Shown in pieces: positions 1-8,308 of a stretch of DNA of 64,000 bases. Location of the stretch: NCBI GenBank assembly GCA_964459325.1, contig CAYWKU010000003.1, positions 1-64,000 of the forward strand, read 5' to 3'. How positions within the stretch are numbered: position 1 is the stretch's first letter; each line of letters opens with the position of its first letter. The translations under genes were made by a program, and so were the position numbers. Source of the DNA: CAYWKU01 sp964459325. GTDB taxonomy: Bacteria; RBG-13-61-14; CAYWKU01. The notes under the pieces were generated by a model. It did no database searches. It was not told the origin of the DNA and saw only the letters and a program-made list of their open reading frames with translations.

Positions 1-1
1 C

Positions 2-364
2 AATTATTCCGGTGGGTTGGAGATTAAAAGCCCATCCCCCTTTCCTGTCGGCACGTATATTGTTCTGAATCGGTGGATTTTTATCACTTCTCAATTGAAG
101 GCCTTTTCCGTCGAGAACCGGCGCGATTTCGGAATATGGATGCTGGGCGTACTGGTGACGCTGTCGAGCACGGTGCTTTATTCGGTATCGATGAAAGTAT
201 CGGATAAACCCTCCACCATATCCTCCCTGGTGGGAGTGGGCCTGGTGGCGCTTGTCATTTTTTCGAGGTTCGTTTTAAGGGAAAGAGTCGGCCCCCGTGA
301 AATAGGGGGTGCGGCACTCATCATTACAGGCGCCGCCCGGCGAGACCTTACGCCGTTGGCGTAA
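2..364 (+). CDS. EmrE/EamA-like small transporter, 5' end outside window
   Basis: The frame is open from the left window edge, so the true start may lie upstream; a TTG at 17 is the first possible start inside. Three hydrophobic stretches follow (residues about 40-60, 67-88 and 95-110), with the sequence SRFVLRERVGPREIGGAALI just before the end. That matches the last two membrane helices of small DMT-superfamily (EmrE/EamA) transporters, where a conserved R-E-R precedes the final helix. The last residues (ARRDLTPLA) are polar, and the final helix looks short, so the tail may be damaged. A second, more broken piece of the same fold follows at 397-558, which suggests a decaying pair of small transporters. 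The substrate cannot be inferred. Confidence 0.45.
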   Translation, partial: NYSGGLEIKSPSPFPVGTYIVLNRWIFITSQLKAFSVENRRDFGIWMLGVLVTLSSTVLYSVSMKVSDKPSTISSLVGVGLVALVIFSRFVLRERVGPREIGGAALIITGAARRDLTPLA

Positions 365-396
365 CTCCTCAGTAAAACGGCCAATTCCTGAGATAA

Positions 397-558
397 TCCA
401 CAGTTAAATGCATAGAACCTTCCATAAAACTTACCGGCTCCCAATACATCGGAATAAGCACGGTTGTAATCGGAGTGATTATTATATCAACCACCGCCGC
501 GGGAAAGGTGGGAATGGCGGATGAGGATGAAGCCGTTATGGAAGCCCCGGCGGGTTGA
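397..558 (+). pseudogene. Remnant of a second DMT-type transporter (last helix only)
   Basis: A 54-codon open stretch without a good start codon encodes LTGSQYIGISTVVIGVIIIS followed by a short acidic tail. This resembles the C-terminal helix of EmrE/EamA-type transporters, and the rest of the gene is not present upstream in any frame. I read it as a truncated neighbour of the transporter ending at 364. The call rests on one helix and is weak. Confidence 0.3.
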
Positions 559-625
559 GTATTAAAACCCGGCTCACATTACTTACCTCAACCTGCACAC
601 AATTCATTTGATTGGAATGAAACAA

Positions 626-646
626 AACGCGCCGCTGCGCCGCGTT
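626..646 (-). terminator. Possible terminator after the sigma-54 regulator
   Basis: An imperfect GC-rich inverted repeat (AACGCGGCGC / GCGGCGCGTT read on the minus strand, two mismatches in the arms) is followed on that strand by TTTGTTTC. It lies about 60 bases past the stop of the regulator gene and could end its transcript. Confidence 0.35.
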
Positions 647-702
647 ACGGATTTCAAAGCAGTTTTAATAGAATTTTGCCGGATTCCGATGCTCGGAGCG
701 GA

Positions 703-2124
703 TTAATTTTCGGGTATGTCAATATCGTACTGCTTGACTTTGCGCCACAGGGTAGAGCGGTGCATTCCCAGCTCCCGGGCGGTCTTGGAACGATTGCCCC
801 GGTTTCTTTCGAGGGCTTCCCTGAGGATGCTTTCCTCGCTGGTGCCGGATATATTGTCCGAACCTCTGGCTTTTTCCATGTTATCGCGGGCGATGTCCAC
901 GATTCTCAACGGAATATGCTCGACTTGTATGGTATCCCCCTTGCATAACACGAAAGCATGCTCGATGGCGTTTTCAAGCTCGCGCACGTTGCCGGGCCAG
1001 TCGTAATGGCGGAGCACATTGAGAGCCTCCGGGCTGACCCCCCTTATCTCCTTGCGGCGCTTCGAGCGGAACTTTTCTATGAAGTGGTCCACCAGCAGCG
1101 GCAAATCCTCCAGCCTTTCGAACAGGGAAGGGATATTGATGTTGATGACGTTTATCCGGTAGTAAAGGTCTTCGCGGAATTCGCCGTTTTTGACCATCTC
1201 CTCGATGTCGCGGTTGGTGGAGGTTATTATCCGGGCGTTGGTCCGGAGTGATTTGGTTCCGCCAAGCGGCTGGAACTCGCCGTTGTTGAGCACCCGCAGC
1301 AGTTTTACCTGCAACGTCATCGGCATTTCGCCAATCTCGTCAAGCAGCAGCGTTCCTTTGTCCGCCTGCAGGAACATTCCGGGCTTGTCCCTCTTGGCGT
1401 CTGTGAACGCGCCTTTTACGTAACCGAAAAGCTCGCTTTCCAGCAACGTCTCCGGCAGGGCGGCGCAGTTAATTTTAATGTACGAATTGTTGCGGCGGGG
1501 GCTCAAATCGTGTATGGCCTGGGCGATAAGCTCCTTCCCGGAACCGCTCGGCCCCTCGATAAGCACGTTGCACTCGCTTTCTGCAACTTCCGGCAACAGG
1601 TTGAAGATGCGCTGCATCTTTTCGTTTCCGCTGATGAGGTTCTGGAAGCTGCGCATTTTGGATATTTGCTCCTGAAGATTCTCCAACTCGGAAAGGTCGC
1701 GGAAAAACTCGACGGCGCCGATGGCGTCGCCCTCCGCGTCACGCAACACCTCCGTTGAAAGGCTGACCGGTATCTCCCTGCCGTCGCGTGAAATAATGGT
1801 GGCGCGCACGTTCCGGACGGGCTTGCCGTTCTGCAAAGTATTTCTAAGAGCGCAGTGGGAATGGCAGATATCCGAGCGGAAAATATCGAAGCAGTACTTG
1901 CCTATGGCGTCTTCCCTCTCGAATCCGGTAATCTCCTCGGCGGCGCCGTTGAAGCTGGTTATGCGACACGCCGGGTCAGTGGTAAAAACACCTTCGTCGA
2001 TGCTTTCGAAGATAATCCGGGAAATTTTTGCTTCGCGAGCTTCCATGGACAGCTTATCGTCCGAGCGTGGCGCGAGAAGCTCATTTTCCTCCCCTGCCGG
2101 GTAATCGTCTCTCACCGGGCTCAT
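703..2124 (-). CDS. Sigma-54-dependent activator with Cys-bearing PAS domain
   Basis: This 473-residue protein has an N-terminal PAS domain (about 31-150), a sigma-54-interacting AAA+ domain (about 165-400) with Walker A GPSGSGKE at 191-198 and Walker B LLLDEIGEM at 259-267, and a Fis-type helix-turn-helix at the C-terminus. The sigma-54 contact loop reads GAFTDA (238-243) instead of the usual GAFTGA. There is no receiver domain, so the PAS domain is the likely input. It contains C78, C87 and C91 (C-x8-C-x3-C), the same spacing as in the second activator at 11261; a redox or Fe-S sensing role is inferred. An AGGAGG eight bases before ATG 2124 fixes the start. It follows the kinase/receiver genes on the same strand after a 150-base gap. 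The probable targets are the sigma-54 promoters in this region. Confidence 0.9.
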   Translation of the reverse strand: MSPVRDDYPAGEENELLAPRSDDKLSMEAREAKISRIIFESIDEGVFTTDPACRITSFNGAAEEITGFEREDAIGKYCFDIFRSDICHSHCALRNTLQNGKPVRNVRATIISRDGREIPVSLSTEVLRDAEGDAIGAVEFFRDLSELENLQEQISKMRSFQNLISGNEKMQRIFNLLPEVAESECNVLIEGPSGSGKELIAQAIHDLSPRRNNSYIKINCAALPETLLESELFGYVKGAFTDAKRDKPGMFLQADKGTLLLDEIGEMPMTLQVKLLRVLNNGEFQPLGGTKSLRTNARIITSTNRDIEEMVKNGEFREDLYYRINVININIPSLFERLEDLPLLVDHFIEKFRSKRRKEIRGVSPEALNVLRHYDWPGNVRELENAIEHAFVLCKGDTIQVEHIPLRIVDIARDNMEKARGSDNISGTSEESILREALERNRGNRSKTARELGMHRSTLWRKVKQYDIDIPEN

Positions 2125-2228
2125 GATGCATGCCTCCTGAATTTGCGGTCTCGCCCGGAGTAAGAATGCGCAACCCGCCGCACGCTCCGGCGCACAGAAT
2201 TCTTATATTTACGTGCTAATATACCACG

Positions 2229-2240
2229 TTGCAACATTGT
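2229..2240. promoter_or_regulatory. TGCAACA-type motif upstream of the activator gene
   Basis: GTTGCAACATTG contains the palindrome GTTGCAAC and the heptamer TGCAACA, also found upstream of the sigma-54 promoters near 5950 and 12640. Read on the minus strand, TTGCAA here is 17 bases from TAAATA and could also serve as the -35 of a sigma-70 promoter for the activator. Autoregulation is possible but unproven. Confidence 0.35.
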
Positions 2241-2274
2241 TCACCATCCGCGCTCGCGCGAGCCATTTCCGCGC

Positions 2275-2850
2275 CTAAAAGGCGCCCGCGCCGATTTCTT
2301 CCGACGAGTCGCTCCCGGCGCTTGTTCCCGTCAGCAACAACTCCATCTCGCAGAGTTTCTCGGCATCCGCCTGCAGAATCATGTCCATCAGCCTCTGCCG
2401 TATAGCTTCTATCTCGGAGGGCAACAACATGGTCTCCGGCCTGGCGCCCAGGGAGCGGTGAACAAGCTGGAGATAGTCCTCCAGTTTCAGAGGCTTTTCC
2501 AGGTATATCGAAGGGCCGAAGACCCTTCTGCCGGCGAATACGTCCTCCTGGTCGGCAACTCCCTTCCGACCGTTGCCGTTAACCTCGCCGCTCACCACTA
2601 TCATCGGTATCCGGGAGAGATACTTATCCCTCCTTATGTGGTGATAGAACATTATGCCGGTGCGGTTCGGCAGATTCAGGTCGAGCGAAATCAAATCCGG
2701 CCTTTGTTTTTTTAGATGCCTCAACCCCTCCTCGCCGTTTCGGGCCGAGTACACGGTATAGCCCTCTTCTTTGAGGGTTTCCCGCAACATGTAAAGGGTG
2801 TAGGCGTGGCTGTGTACCAGCAATACTCTGGTTTTTTCTTCTCGTTCCAT
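2275..2850 (-). CDS. Single-domain response regulator
   Basis: A CheY-like receiver domain starts directly after MEREEKTRVLLVHSHAY and carries the phospho-acceptor Asp in ISLDLNLP, followed by a switch segment (MIVVSGE) and a conserved Lys in YLEKPL. About 60 further residues form a helical tail with no recognisable output domain. I chose ATG 2850 because the receiver begins there; a longer reading frame extends upstream but overlaps the kinase gene. The stop of the kinase gene (2853) lies two bases upstream of this start, so the two are surely co-transcribed and form a cognate pair. With no DNA-binding domain, it probably acts through protein contact, perhaps on the neighbouring sigma-54 activator. 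Confidence 0.85.
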   Translation of the reverse strand: MEREEKTRVLLVHSHAYTLYMLRETLKEEGYTVYSARNGEEGLRHLKKQRPDLISLDLNLPNRTGIMFYHHIRRDKYLSRIPMIVVSGEVNGNGRKGVADQEDVFAGRRVFGPSIYLEKPLKLEDYLQLVHRSLGARPETMLLPSEIEAIRQRLMDMILQADAEKLCEMELLLTGTSAGSDSSEEIGAGAF

Positions 2851-2852
2851 TT

Positions 2853-4778
2853 TCAGGGACTCCTGTAGCTTCCGTCGGCGTCCGGGGACGCTTTCGGAGA
2901 TTGGTCGTTTTCGCCACGGGAATCCGAATCGGAGGGTTGATTGGGTTCCGGCAGGGCGCTTCGAGGGAAGATAAGGGTAAACCGGGCCCCTTTTTCGGGC
3001 TCCGACTCCAAATCTATACGCCCGCCATGTTCCTTGACTATCTTTCGGGTGAAGAAAAGCCCCAGGCCGGTGCCGCTGTCCTGCTTGGTGGTGAACATCT
3101 TGCTGAAAGCCTGTCTGCGGGCTTCGTAATCCATCCCGCACCCTTCGTCCTCTATTTCAAATATCAGGTTTTCGCCCTCCTCCCGGCATGACACCTTGAC
3201 CCGGCAAAGCGGCTTGACGCTGGCCCGGCATGCGTCGAGGGCGTTGCTTACCAGGTTGGACAGGCATGAATGCAGGCCTTCCGGGTCCATGGAAGCGGGT
3301 TCCACCCGTTCCGGCAGATTCTCCTGAAGCTCTATCTCAGCTTCCCAGGCCGATTCCCGGTAAAGCTCGATCACTTCCCTCACTATATTCAACGGGTCTA
3401 TCAATCGATATTGCGGCTCTCTTTCTTTAGTAAAATCCAATAGATGCCGGGTCAGGGTGGTAACTCTGCCGATGTTTCGTTCCAGCATTTCCCATCCCTT
3501 CTCCAACCGCTCGTTGTCGTTTTTGCTCATCCCGCTCTGAAACACGTACATGCCGCCTTCCAGGCCGTTGAGTATGTTTTTTATGGTATGGGCCACTCCG
3601 GCTGCGGCCTGCCCAACGGCAGCCAGTCGCTCGACTTCTATCTTTTCCCTCTCCAGATTCTTGATGGGTCTCAAGTCCTGGGTGAAGGCGGCGTACCCCA
3701 TAAGCCTCTTGCCCCTGCTTACCGCCACCCCGATAAATCTTGCCGGGATATCATCACCCTGTTTGTTTCTCAGCGTGGTTTCCGGCAGGATGCATTTCTT
3801 CTCCCGCTTGTTTATAACGTCCATGAATTCCTTCGGAAACAGTCCTTCCGGCGGAGGATTGCCGATAAGCTCCTTAGCCGAGTAACCCAACAGAGCTTCC
3901 CCGGCGGGATTGACCAGGCTGATTTTGCCGTCGGCGTCGGTTCCGAAGATGGCGTCGATGGAATCCTCTATCATGACCTCCCTGAAAAGATTGGACTCGG
4001 CCAGGTCCTCCCTCAACTCCTCGTTCTCGGTCACATCCAAAGCCATCACCGTAGCGTAGGGGGAATCGGGGTTGTCTCTGGATATAGGGCTGGAAGTAAC
4101 CAGGTAGCTGGCTTCCGGCTTCAGTTTGGTATGAAAAACCTGCCTCGCCCGGTGAAATCCGCCGTCCTGAAACGTCCCCGCCACCGGGCACTCGTCACAA
4201 GGCTCCGCCCTTCCGGCCAGCTTTTCGTAGCAGCGCTGGCCGTTGATTTCCCCGAAGTTTTCCCGGAAGTTGTCGTTGGTCCTGACAATGCGCATATCCC
4301 GGTTCACCACGTAAATCAGGCAGGGCACGCTGTCGAAAAGCGTCTTGTACTCCCGCTGCCGGGCTTTTATTTCGGTGACGTCGGCGCCCATCTGCACCAC
4401 GTAAGACACCGAGCCGTCATAATCGACAACGGGGGTATGGTTCACTATTATGTGAGCTTCGCAGCCGTGCTGGTCGCAGCCGGCTTCTTCATTAACGTGA
4501 GTTCGGGCGTCGGAGAAAGCCTTCTTCGCGGCGCAGTCTTCACAGGGAGCCGAGAGGCCCTTGTACACTTCGTAGCATTTCCTGCCCCGCCCTTCACCGA
4601 AAATCTCCATGAAATACGGGTTGTTCTCCACGATATTCAAGTCGGAGTCCAGCACAGCCAACAGGCAGGGAACCTGAGAAAAAAGCTGACGGCGCGTCCA
4701 CTTGCGCCATATCGGCTCCGCGCCCGGGCCTTCCGACTCAAAATTGTCTACCGAATCTTTAAAGCTTATCCTGTCCAT
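2853..4778 (-). CDS. Soluble histidine kinase with three PAS domains, two with Cys motifs
   Basis: The 641-residue protein has no clear membrane segment. PAS1 (about 32-138) and PAS2 (about 145-255) each contain a C-x10-C-x2-C motif (C68, C79, C82 and C183, C194, C197); PAS3 (about 265-372) lacks it. The dimerisation/phosphoacceptor helix has H397 in GVAHTIKNILNG, and the ATPase domain has the N box (SNLVSNALDAC), the G1 box DEGCGMD (544-550) and GTGLGLFF (569-576). The paired Cys motifs suggest a cytoplasmic redox or metal-cluster sensor; this is inference. The gene sits between the NifX/DUF1847 fusion gene (13 bases upstream) and the receiver gene, in one operon read leftward from the sigma-54 promoter at 5761-5778. 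Confidence 0.9.
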   Translation of the reverse strand: MDRISFKDSVDNFESEGPGAEPIWRKWTRRQLFSQVPCLLAVLDSDLNIVENNPYFMEIFGEGRGRKCYEVYKGLSAPCEDCAAKKAFSDARTHVNEEAGCDQHGCEAHIIVNHTPVVDYDGSVSYVVQMGADVTEIKARQREYKTLFDSVPCLIYVVNRDMRIVRTNDNFRENFGEINGQRCYEKLAGRAEPCDECPVAGTFQDGGFHRARQVFHTKLKPEASYLVTSSPISRDNPDSPYATVMALDVTENEELREDLAESNLFREVMIEDSIDAIFGTDADGKISLVNPAGEALLGYSAKELIGNPPPEGLFPKEFMDVINKREKKCILPETTLRNKQGDDIPARFIGVAVSRGKRLMGYAAFTQDLRPIKNLEREKIEVERLAAVGQAAAGVAHTIKNILNGLEGGMYVFQSGMSKNDNERLEKGWEMLERNIGRVTTLTRHLLDFTKEREPQYRLIDPLNIVREVIELYRESAWEAEIELQENLPERVEPASMDPEGLHSCLSNLVSNALDACRASVKPLCRVKVSCREEGENLIFEIEDEGCGMDYEARRQAFSKMFTTKQDSGTGLGLFFTRKIVKEHGGRIDLESEPEKGARFTLIFPRSALPEPNQPSDSDSRGENDQSPKASPDADGSYRSP

Positions 4779-4791
4779 GACTCAATTCCGT

Positions 4792-5733
4792 TCATAATTC
4801 CTGTGCGAGGTCTTCCAGGTAATATTTCGAGTAAATCGCCCCGACAGGGTTGTTAGCCAGCATTTTATCCTTGACGAACAATGTGGTTACCGGCGCCTGT
4901 GAGTATTGCGAAAACAGGGTGTCGCAACCAACGCACAACCCCGCCAACACGTTGATTTCGGTTTCCTTCATGTTTAAAAACATCGCCTGCCCCACGGCGT
5001 TGCATACCAGGTCGTTGGGCCCGGACGGCAGGTGGACTTCCTCGGAGGTAACACCTCCAACCTTGCAACACACGGAGCTGACTTCGAAGAATCGCCTCAA
5101 AACGGCCGCCAACGTTTCGGCTTCCCGAAACATCTCCACGCAAAATGCAACCCCCACGCGCTTGTATTCCATGCCCAGGCAATAATGCACCAACTCCGCC
5201 ACCCGACAAAGCTTCCGGTCTTTTTCCAGAGCCACATCCGCCGCTGCTTCCAGCTTTTTCCGAAGCTCCTCGTCATTCTCCGGAGGCTTGAGCTTATCCA
5301 CGGTAGGGACACATTTACCGCCGTGCAGGCAAACCCGCTCGATGCATCTCACGCAATCGATGCCTTCCAACAACTCCTTGCTTTTACCGGCGGGCTCGGC
5401 GCTCCTGGCGCCGCTCAACCCGTATCCCGGTATCAGCTTGCCCAGCCTCAGTTGGTCAAGCACCTCCTCGGCCTCCCCGGCGACGTTGGTTATGGAAGTA
5501 ATACCCAGGGCCTTGAGCTCACCCTGCAACTCGCCGGATAAAGCCCCGCAGACAACCACTTCTATTCCCAATTCCACCAGAAGCTCTATCCATTCACGGG
5601 GATTGAGCTCCGCGGTATGATGAACAGAGCGGGAGTCGAGAGCCCCGTTCTCGATGTTGGCGAGCAACATGCTCTCCGCATTGAGACAGCGGGGCGCGAC
5701 TCTGTTTCCGAAAAGTGGTATGGCAACTCGCAA
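4792..5733 (-). CDS. NifX/ORP-like domain fused to DUF1847
   Basis: Residues 1 to about 105 resemble the small NifX/NifB-tail/orange-protein fold (start LRVAIPLFGNRVAPR, then VVVCGALSGEL and LRLGKLIPGYG). From about residue 124 the protein matches DUF1847, a Cys-rich family: CVRCIERVCLHGGKC, later GVAFCVEMF, then LCVGCDTLFSQYSQAPVT. A stand-alone DUF1847 gene is present at 14271, so the two halves exist separately in this genome. The start is TTG 5733 with GAGGTG eight bases upstream, only just downstream of the sigma-54 promoter. The gene leads the operon with the kinase and receiver, which suggests a metal- or cluster-binding sensor or carrier role. The biochemical function of DUF1847 is not known to me. 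Confidence 0.75.
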   Translation of the reverse strand: MRVAIPLFGNRVAPRCLNAESMLLANIENGALDSRSVHHTAELNPREWIELLVELGIEVVVCGALSGELQGELKALGITSITNVAGEAEEVLDQLRLGKLIPGYGLSGARSAEPAGKSKELLEGIDCVRCIERVCLHGGKCVPTVDKLKPPENDEELRKKLEAAADVALEKDRKLCRVAELVHYCLGMEYKRVGVAFCVEMFREAETLAAVLRRFFEVSSVCCKVGGVTSEEVHLPSGPNDLVCNAVGQAMFLNMKETEINVLAGLCVGCDTLFSQYSQAPVTTLFVKDKMLANNPVGAIYSKYYLEDLAQEL

Positions 5734-5760
5734 AGCTATTGCACCTCTGCCTCAATTAGG

Positions 5761-5778
5761 AAGCAAAGTTTAAGCCAA
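5761..5778 (-). promoter_or_regulatory. Sigma-54 promoter (-24/-12) for the leftward operon
   Basis: On the minus strand the sequence reads TTGGCTTAAACTTTGCTT: TGGC, seven bases, TTGC, the spacing required by sigma-54 polymerase. The predicted transcript start (about 5751) lies just before the ribosome site of the NifX/DUF1847 gene. Confidence 0.7.
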
Positions 5779-5919
5779 AAGTTTTCTGCAAACCCGGGAA
5801 ACCGTTTTGGCGGGGCGGTACAAGCTTTTAAGGCGGCATTTTCCGGCTTTTTTCAAGGCATAAAAAAAATCCGAGCATGCAAATTCAACTTACAAAAGGC
5901 GATGGTTGGGGGCGTCGAA

Positions 5920-6005
5920 TGTGTCGCAGATAATGTCGCATGCAACACTCCGTTGCACAGCCCTGCTACAAAAAATCGGGGTATCTGTCGCAACAATCCA
6001 GGATA
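5920..6005. promoter_or_regulatory. Likely activator-binding cluster between divergent sigma-54 promoters
   Basis: The segment holds TGTCGCAGATAATGTCGCAT, the near-palindrome TGTCGCATGCAACA, an inverted repeat TGCAAC-5-GTTGCA (5940-5956) and a further TGTCGCAACA near 5994. It lies about 85-240 bases from the two divergent sigma-54 promoters, the usual position for enhancer sites. The half-site TGCAACA is shared with 12643-12655 and 2229-2240. The rest of the 450-base gap has no gene. Confidence 0.5.
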
Positions 6006-6089
6006 AAACCCCCGCCTTTTGCTTCATTACATCAAAATTCGACTTTAAAAACAATAAGTTAGCCAAAACTGTTACAGGTGAGTAACACA

Positions 6090-6106
6090 TGGGCATATAT
6101 ATTGCT
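6090..6106 (+). promoter_or_regulatory. Sigma-54 promoter for the membrane redox complex
   Basis: TGGGCATATATATTGCT has GG and GC ten bases apart, with a TTGC -12 element; the -24 reads GGGC rather than TGGC. The predicted transcript start is near 6117. This also shows that ATG 6089 cannot be the start of the next gene. Confidence 0.6.
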
Positions 6107-6184
6107 CCATATAAGGCCGAAAGTCAAAATGTCCCGACCATCGAGGGGTCGGGAAAGAGGGTATACCGAATCGGAGGAAAAACA

Positions 6185-7585
6185 ATGGAGCAAGCCATGA
6201 AAAAACCACAAACCGCAAAAGGAACCGGATTTTCGGAGCCCAAGAAAGACCTGAAAGCCAAATATCATGTCAGGGACGCTCCCACGGGAGACCGGGTGGC
6301 CGATTTCTTGAGGGCCTTCGCCGCTGTTCTGAAATACACCGGCTACAAGGGCGTGCTGGACGCCTACGCCAGGGCCAGCATGCATTGTTCCCGTTGCACC
6401 GCCGGCTGCCACCTTTACGAAGTGACCGGCGACAAGCGCGACATACCCTGCTACCGCACGAACTTTCTCTTGGATATTTACAAGCGATACTTCACACCCG
6501 GAGGCAGGCTCAAGTCGCTTATTATGGGTAACGGCGACCTCACGGAAGAACAGATAGACGATTACGCCGAAAACCTGTACCGTTGCACGGCGTGCCGCAA
6601 ATGCATGCTCGACTGCCCCATGGGCATCGACCACGGCCTGATGACACACCTGGGCAGGTACATTTTCAGCGAAATGGGCATCTCCTCCAAGGCGCTCAGG
6701 ATAAGCACCATCGAACAGCTCGAAGGCGACACCCACAACACCAGCGCCATACCCAAACCCGCCCTTTACGACACCATCGAGTTTCTGGAGGAGGAGCTGC
6801 TCGAAATTACCGGCAAAGAAATCAAGTTCCCGATGGACAAGGAAAACCGCGAGTTTTTCTTCGTACCCGCCGTCAGCGACTTCATGATGGAAGCCGATAC
6901 CCTGATGGGCAACGCCGCAGTGATGCACGCGGTAGGTTACGCCGATAAGTGGACCCTGGGCAGCGAAAACTACGACGGCATCAACTACGGCCTCTTCTAC
7001 AGCGACTACGTATTGGACAGGGTGATAACTCAGCTTTGTGAGGAGGCGGAGCGCCTGAAGGCCCGCAACATAATGATAGGCGAATGCGGACACGCCAGCC
7101 GCAGCGCCAAGAGCTTCGTGCCGGTCTTTGGCAGGGAACTGGAAAAACCGGTAATAAACTGCATGGAGTTCGCCGCCCAGATGCTAAAGGAGGGCAAACT
7201 CAAGCTCGACCCCGACGTGGTCACCGAAAAGGTCACCTACCACGACCCTTGCAACATATCCCGCAGGGGATGGATTGTGGAGCAGCCCCGCTACATACTC
7301 AAAAGCTTCTGCAAAAACTACGTGGAAATGACCCCCAACCGGGAAGAAAATTACTGCTGCGGAGGCGGAGGCGGAACCGTCTCCATTGACGAAATACACG
7401 AGTTCCGGATGGAGCTGGGGGGCCGAAGGAAGGCCGAGCAGCTCAAGGAAACCGGAGCTCATTACGTGGTGGCCCCATGCGCCAACTGCAAAAAGCAGCT
7501 CCGGGAGTTGATTGACTATCACAAACTGGACATGGAACTGGTCGGACTTCACGACCTGCTGCTCAAGGCCATCATCTGGGACTGA
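6185..7585 (+). CDS. HdrD/DsrK/HmcF-like Fe-S oxidoreductase subunit
   Basis: The 466-residue protein has an N-terminal Cys group (CSRCTAGC and a nearby DIPC), a classical [4Fe-4S] motif CTACRKCMLDCP, a GECGH segment typical of DsrK/HmcF, and one C-terminal CCG domain (YHDPCNISRRGW, then CCGGGGGT, then CANC). CCG domains in HdrB/HdrD bind a noncubane [4Fe-4S] cluster used for disulfide/thiol chemistry. The protein should be the cytoplasmic catalytic subunit of the four-gene complex 6185-10951, exchanging electrons with a small thiol/disulfide or protein partner. ATG 6185 is preceded by GGAGG at suitable distance and lies downstream of the sigma-54 promoter; the upstream in-frame ATG 6089 overlaps that promoter. 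The natural electron partner is unknown. Confidence 0.85.
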   Translation: MEQAMKKPQTAKGTGFSEPKKDLKAKYHVRDAPTGDRVADFLRAFAAVLKYTGYKGVLDAYARASMHCSRCTAGCHLYEVTGDKRDIPCYRTNFLLDIYKRYFTPGGRLKSLIMGNGDLTEEQIDDYAENLYRCTACRKCMLDCPMGIDHGLMTHLGRYIFSEMGISSKALRISTIEQLEGDTHNTSAIPKPALYDTIEFLEEELLEITGKEIKFPMDKENREFFFVPAVSDFMMEADTLMGNAAVMHAVGYADKWTLGSENYDGINYGLFYSDYVLDRVITQLCEEAERLKARNIMIGECGHASRSAKSFVPVFGRELEKPVINCMEFAAQMLKEGKLKLDPDVVTEKVTYHDPCNISRRGWIVEQPRYILKSFCKNYVEMTPNREENYCCGGGGGTVSIDEIHEFRMELGGRRKAEQLKETGAHYVVAPCANCKKQLRELIDYHKLDMELVGLHDLLLKAIIWD

Positions 7586-7603
7586 GTTACGGAGGTGAGT
7601 TAA

Positions 7604-8308
7604 ATGGAACAATGGTTGGAATTCGCAAAAGGCCCGCTGTTCATTGCCACGTTTCTGCTGATGGTGCTCGGACTGGGTCGGCTGATATTTCTCGAAATTT
7701 ACCAGATGATAAAAAACTGGCTGGGAATGAGGGACAGGAACGTCCCCTGGATGGAAAATGTGAAGCTCACGCTGCAATGGCTGGCCCCGACCCCACGGGT
7801 TTTAAGGCTGAAGCCCTTCGTAGCGGTAATAAGCTTTTTGTTCCACGTGGGACTCATAGTGGCGCCCATATTCCTCGCGGAACACGTACTTATGTGGAAA
7901 TCGGGGCTGGGAATAAGCTGGCCGTCCCTGTCGCTCGGGGTGGCCGACTTTCTCACCCTGATGACAATCGTCACCTGCCTGCTTCTGCTGGGGAACCGCA
8001 TCTTCAGCAAACCCGCCAGGGACGTCAGCTTCTTCGGCGATTACGCCCTGCTGGTGATTCTGCTTATACCTTTCGTTACCGGATACCTGGTCATGCATCC
8101 GGAATTTCTGTTCACCGGCATGGAAACCATGCTGCTCATCCACATTCTCAGCGGCGAGCTGGTGTTTGTGCTGATGCCGTTCACTAAGCTGGCTCACGTG
8201 GTTCTGTTCCCCTTTACCCGGTTTTCCAGCGATTTCTACTGGCGCTTTCCCGCCGAAGGCCCGCGCCGGGTGGCGAAGGCGCTGCACGGAGATGAGGTGA
8301 GGATATAA
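7604..8308 (+). CDS. DsrM/HmcE/NarI-like cytochrome b membrane subunit
   Basis: This 234-residue integral membrane protein has about five hydrophobic helices. His residues in FLFHVGLIVAP, FLAEHVLMW, LLIHILSG and FTKLAHVV are placed as in NarI-type di-haem b cytochromes such as DsrM, HmcE and TmcC. It likely passes electrons between the quinone pool and the CCG-domain subunit encoded just upstream (18-base gap). Its stop codon overlaps the start of the next gene by one base (TAATG), so the genes are translationally coupled. The number of haems cannot be proven from sequence alone. Confidence 0.8.
   Translation: MEQWLEFAKGPLFIATFLLMVLGLGRLIFLEIYQMIKNWLGMRDRNVPWMENVKLTLQWLAPTPRVLRLKPFVAVISFLFHVGLIVAPIFLAEHVLMWKSGLGISWPSLSLGVADFLTLMTIVTCLLLLGNRIFSKPARDVSFFGDYALLVILLIPFVTGYLVMHPEFLFTGMETMLLIHILSGELVFVLMPFTKLAHVVLFPFTRFSSDFYWRFPAEGPRRVAKALHGDEVRI

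Noticed and set aside
2851..3141. Extended N-terminus of the response regulator
   Set aside because: The added 97 residues lie antiparallel in sense within the kinase gene frame overlap and show no domain; the receiver starts at Met 2850.
3444..4856. Long plus-strand open frame (470 codons) opposite the kinase gene
   Set aside because: It is complementary to a clear kinase gene and encodes no recognisable motif; the high GC content makes such shadows common.
6089..6184. Earlier ATG start (6089) for the HdrD/DsrK-like gene
   Set aside because: It lies on the -24 element of a sigma-54 promoter and lacks a ribosome site, while ATG 6185 has GGAGG and fits the family start.
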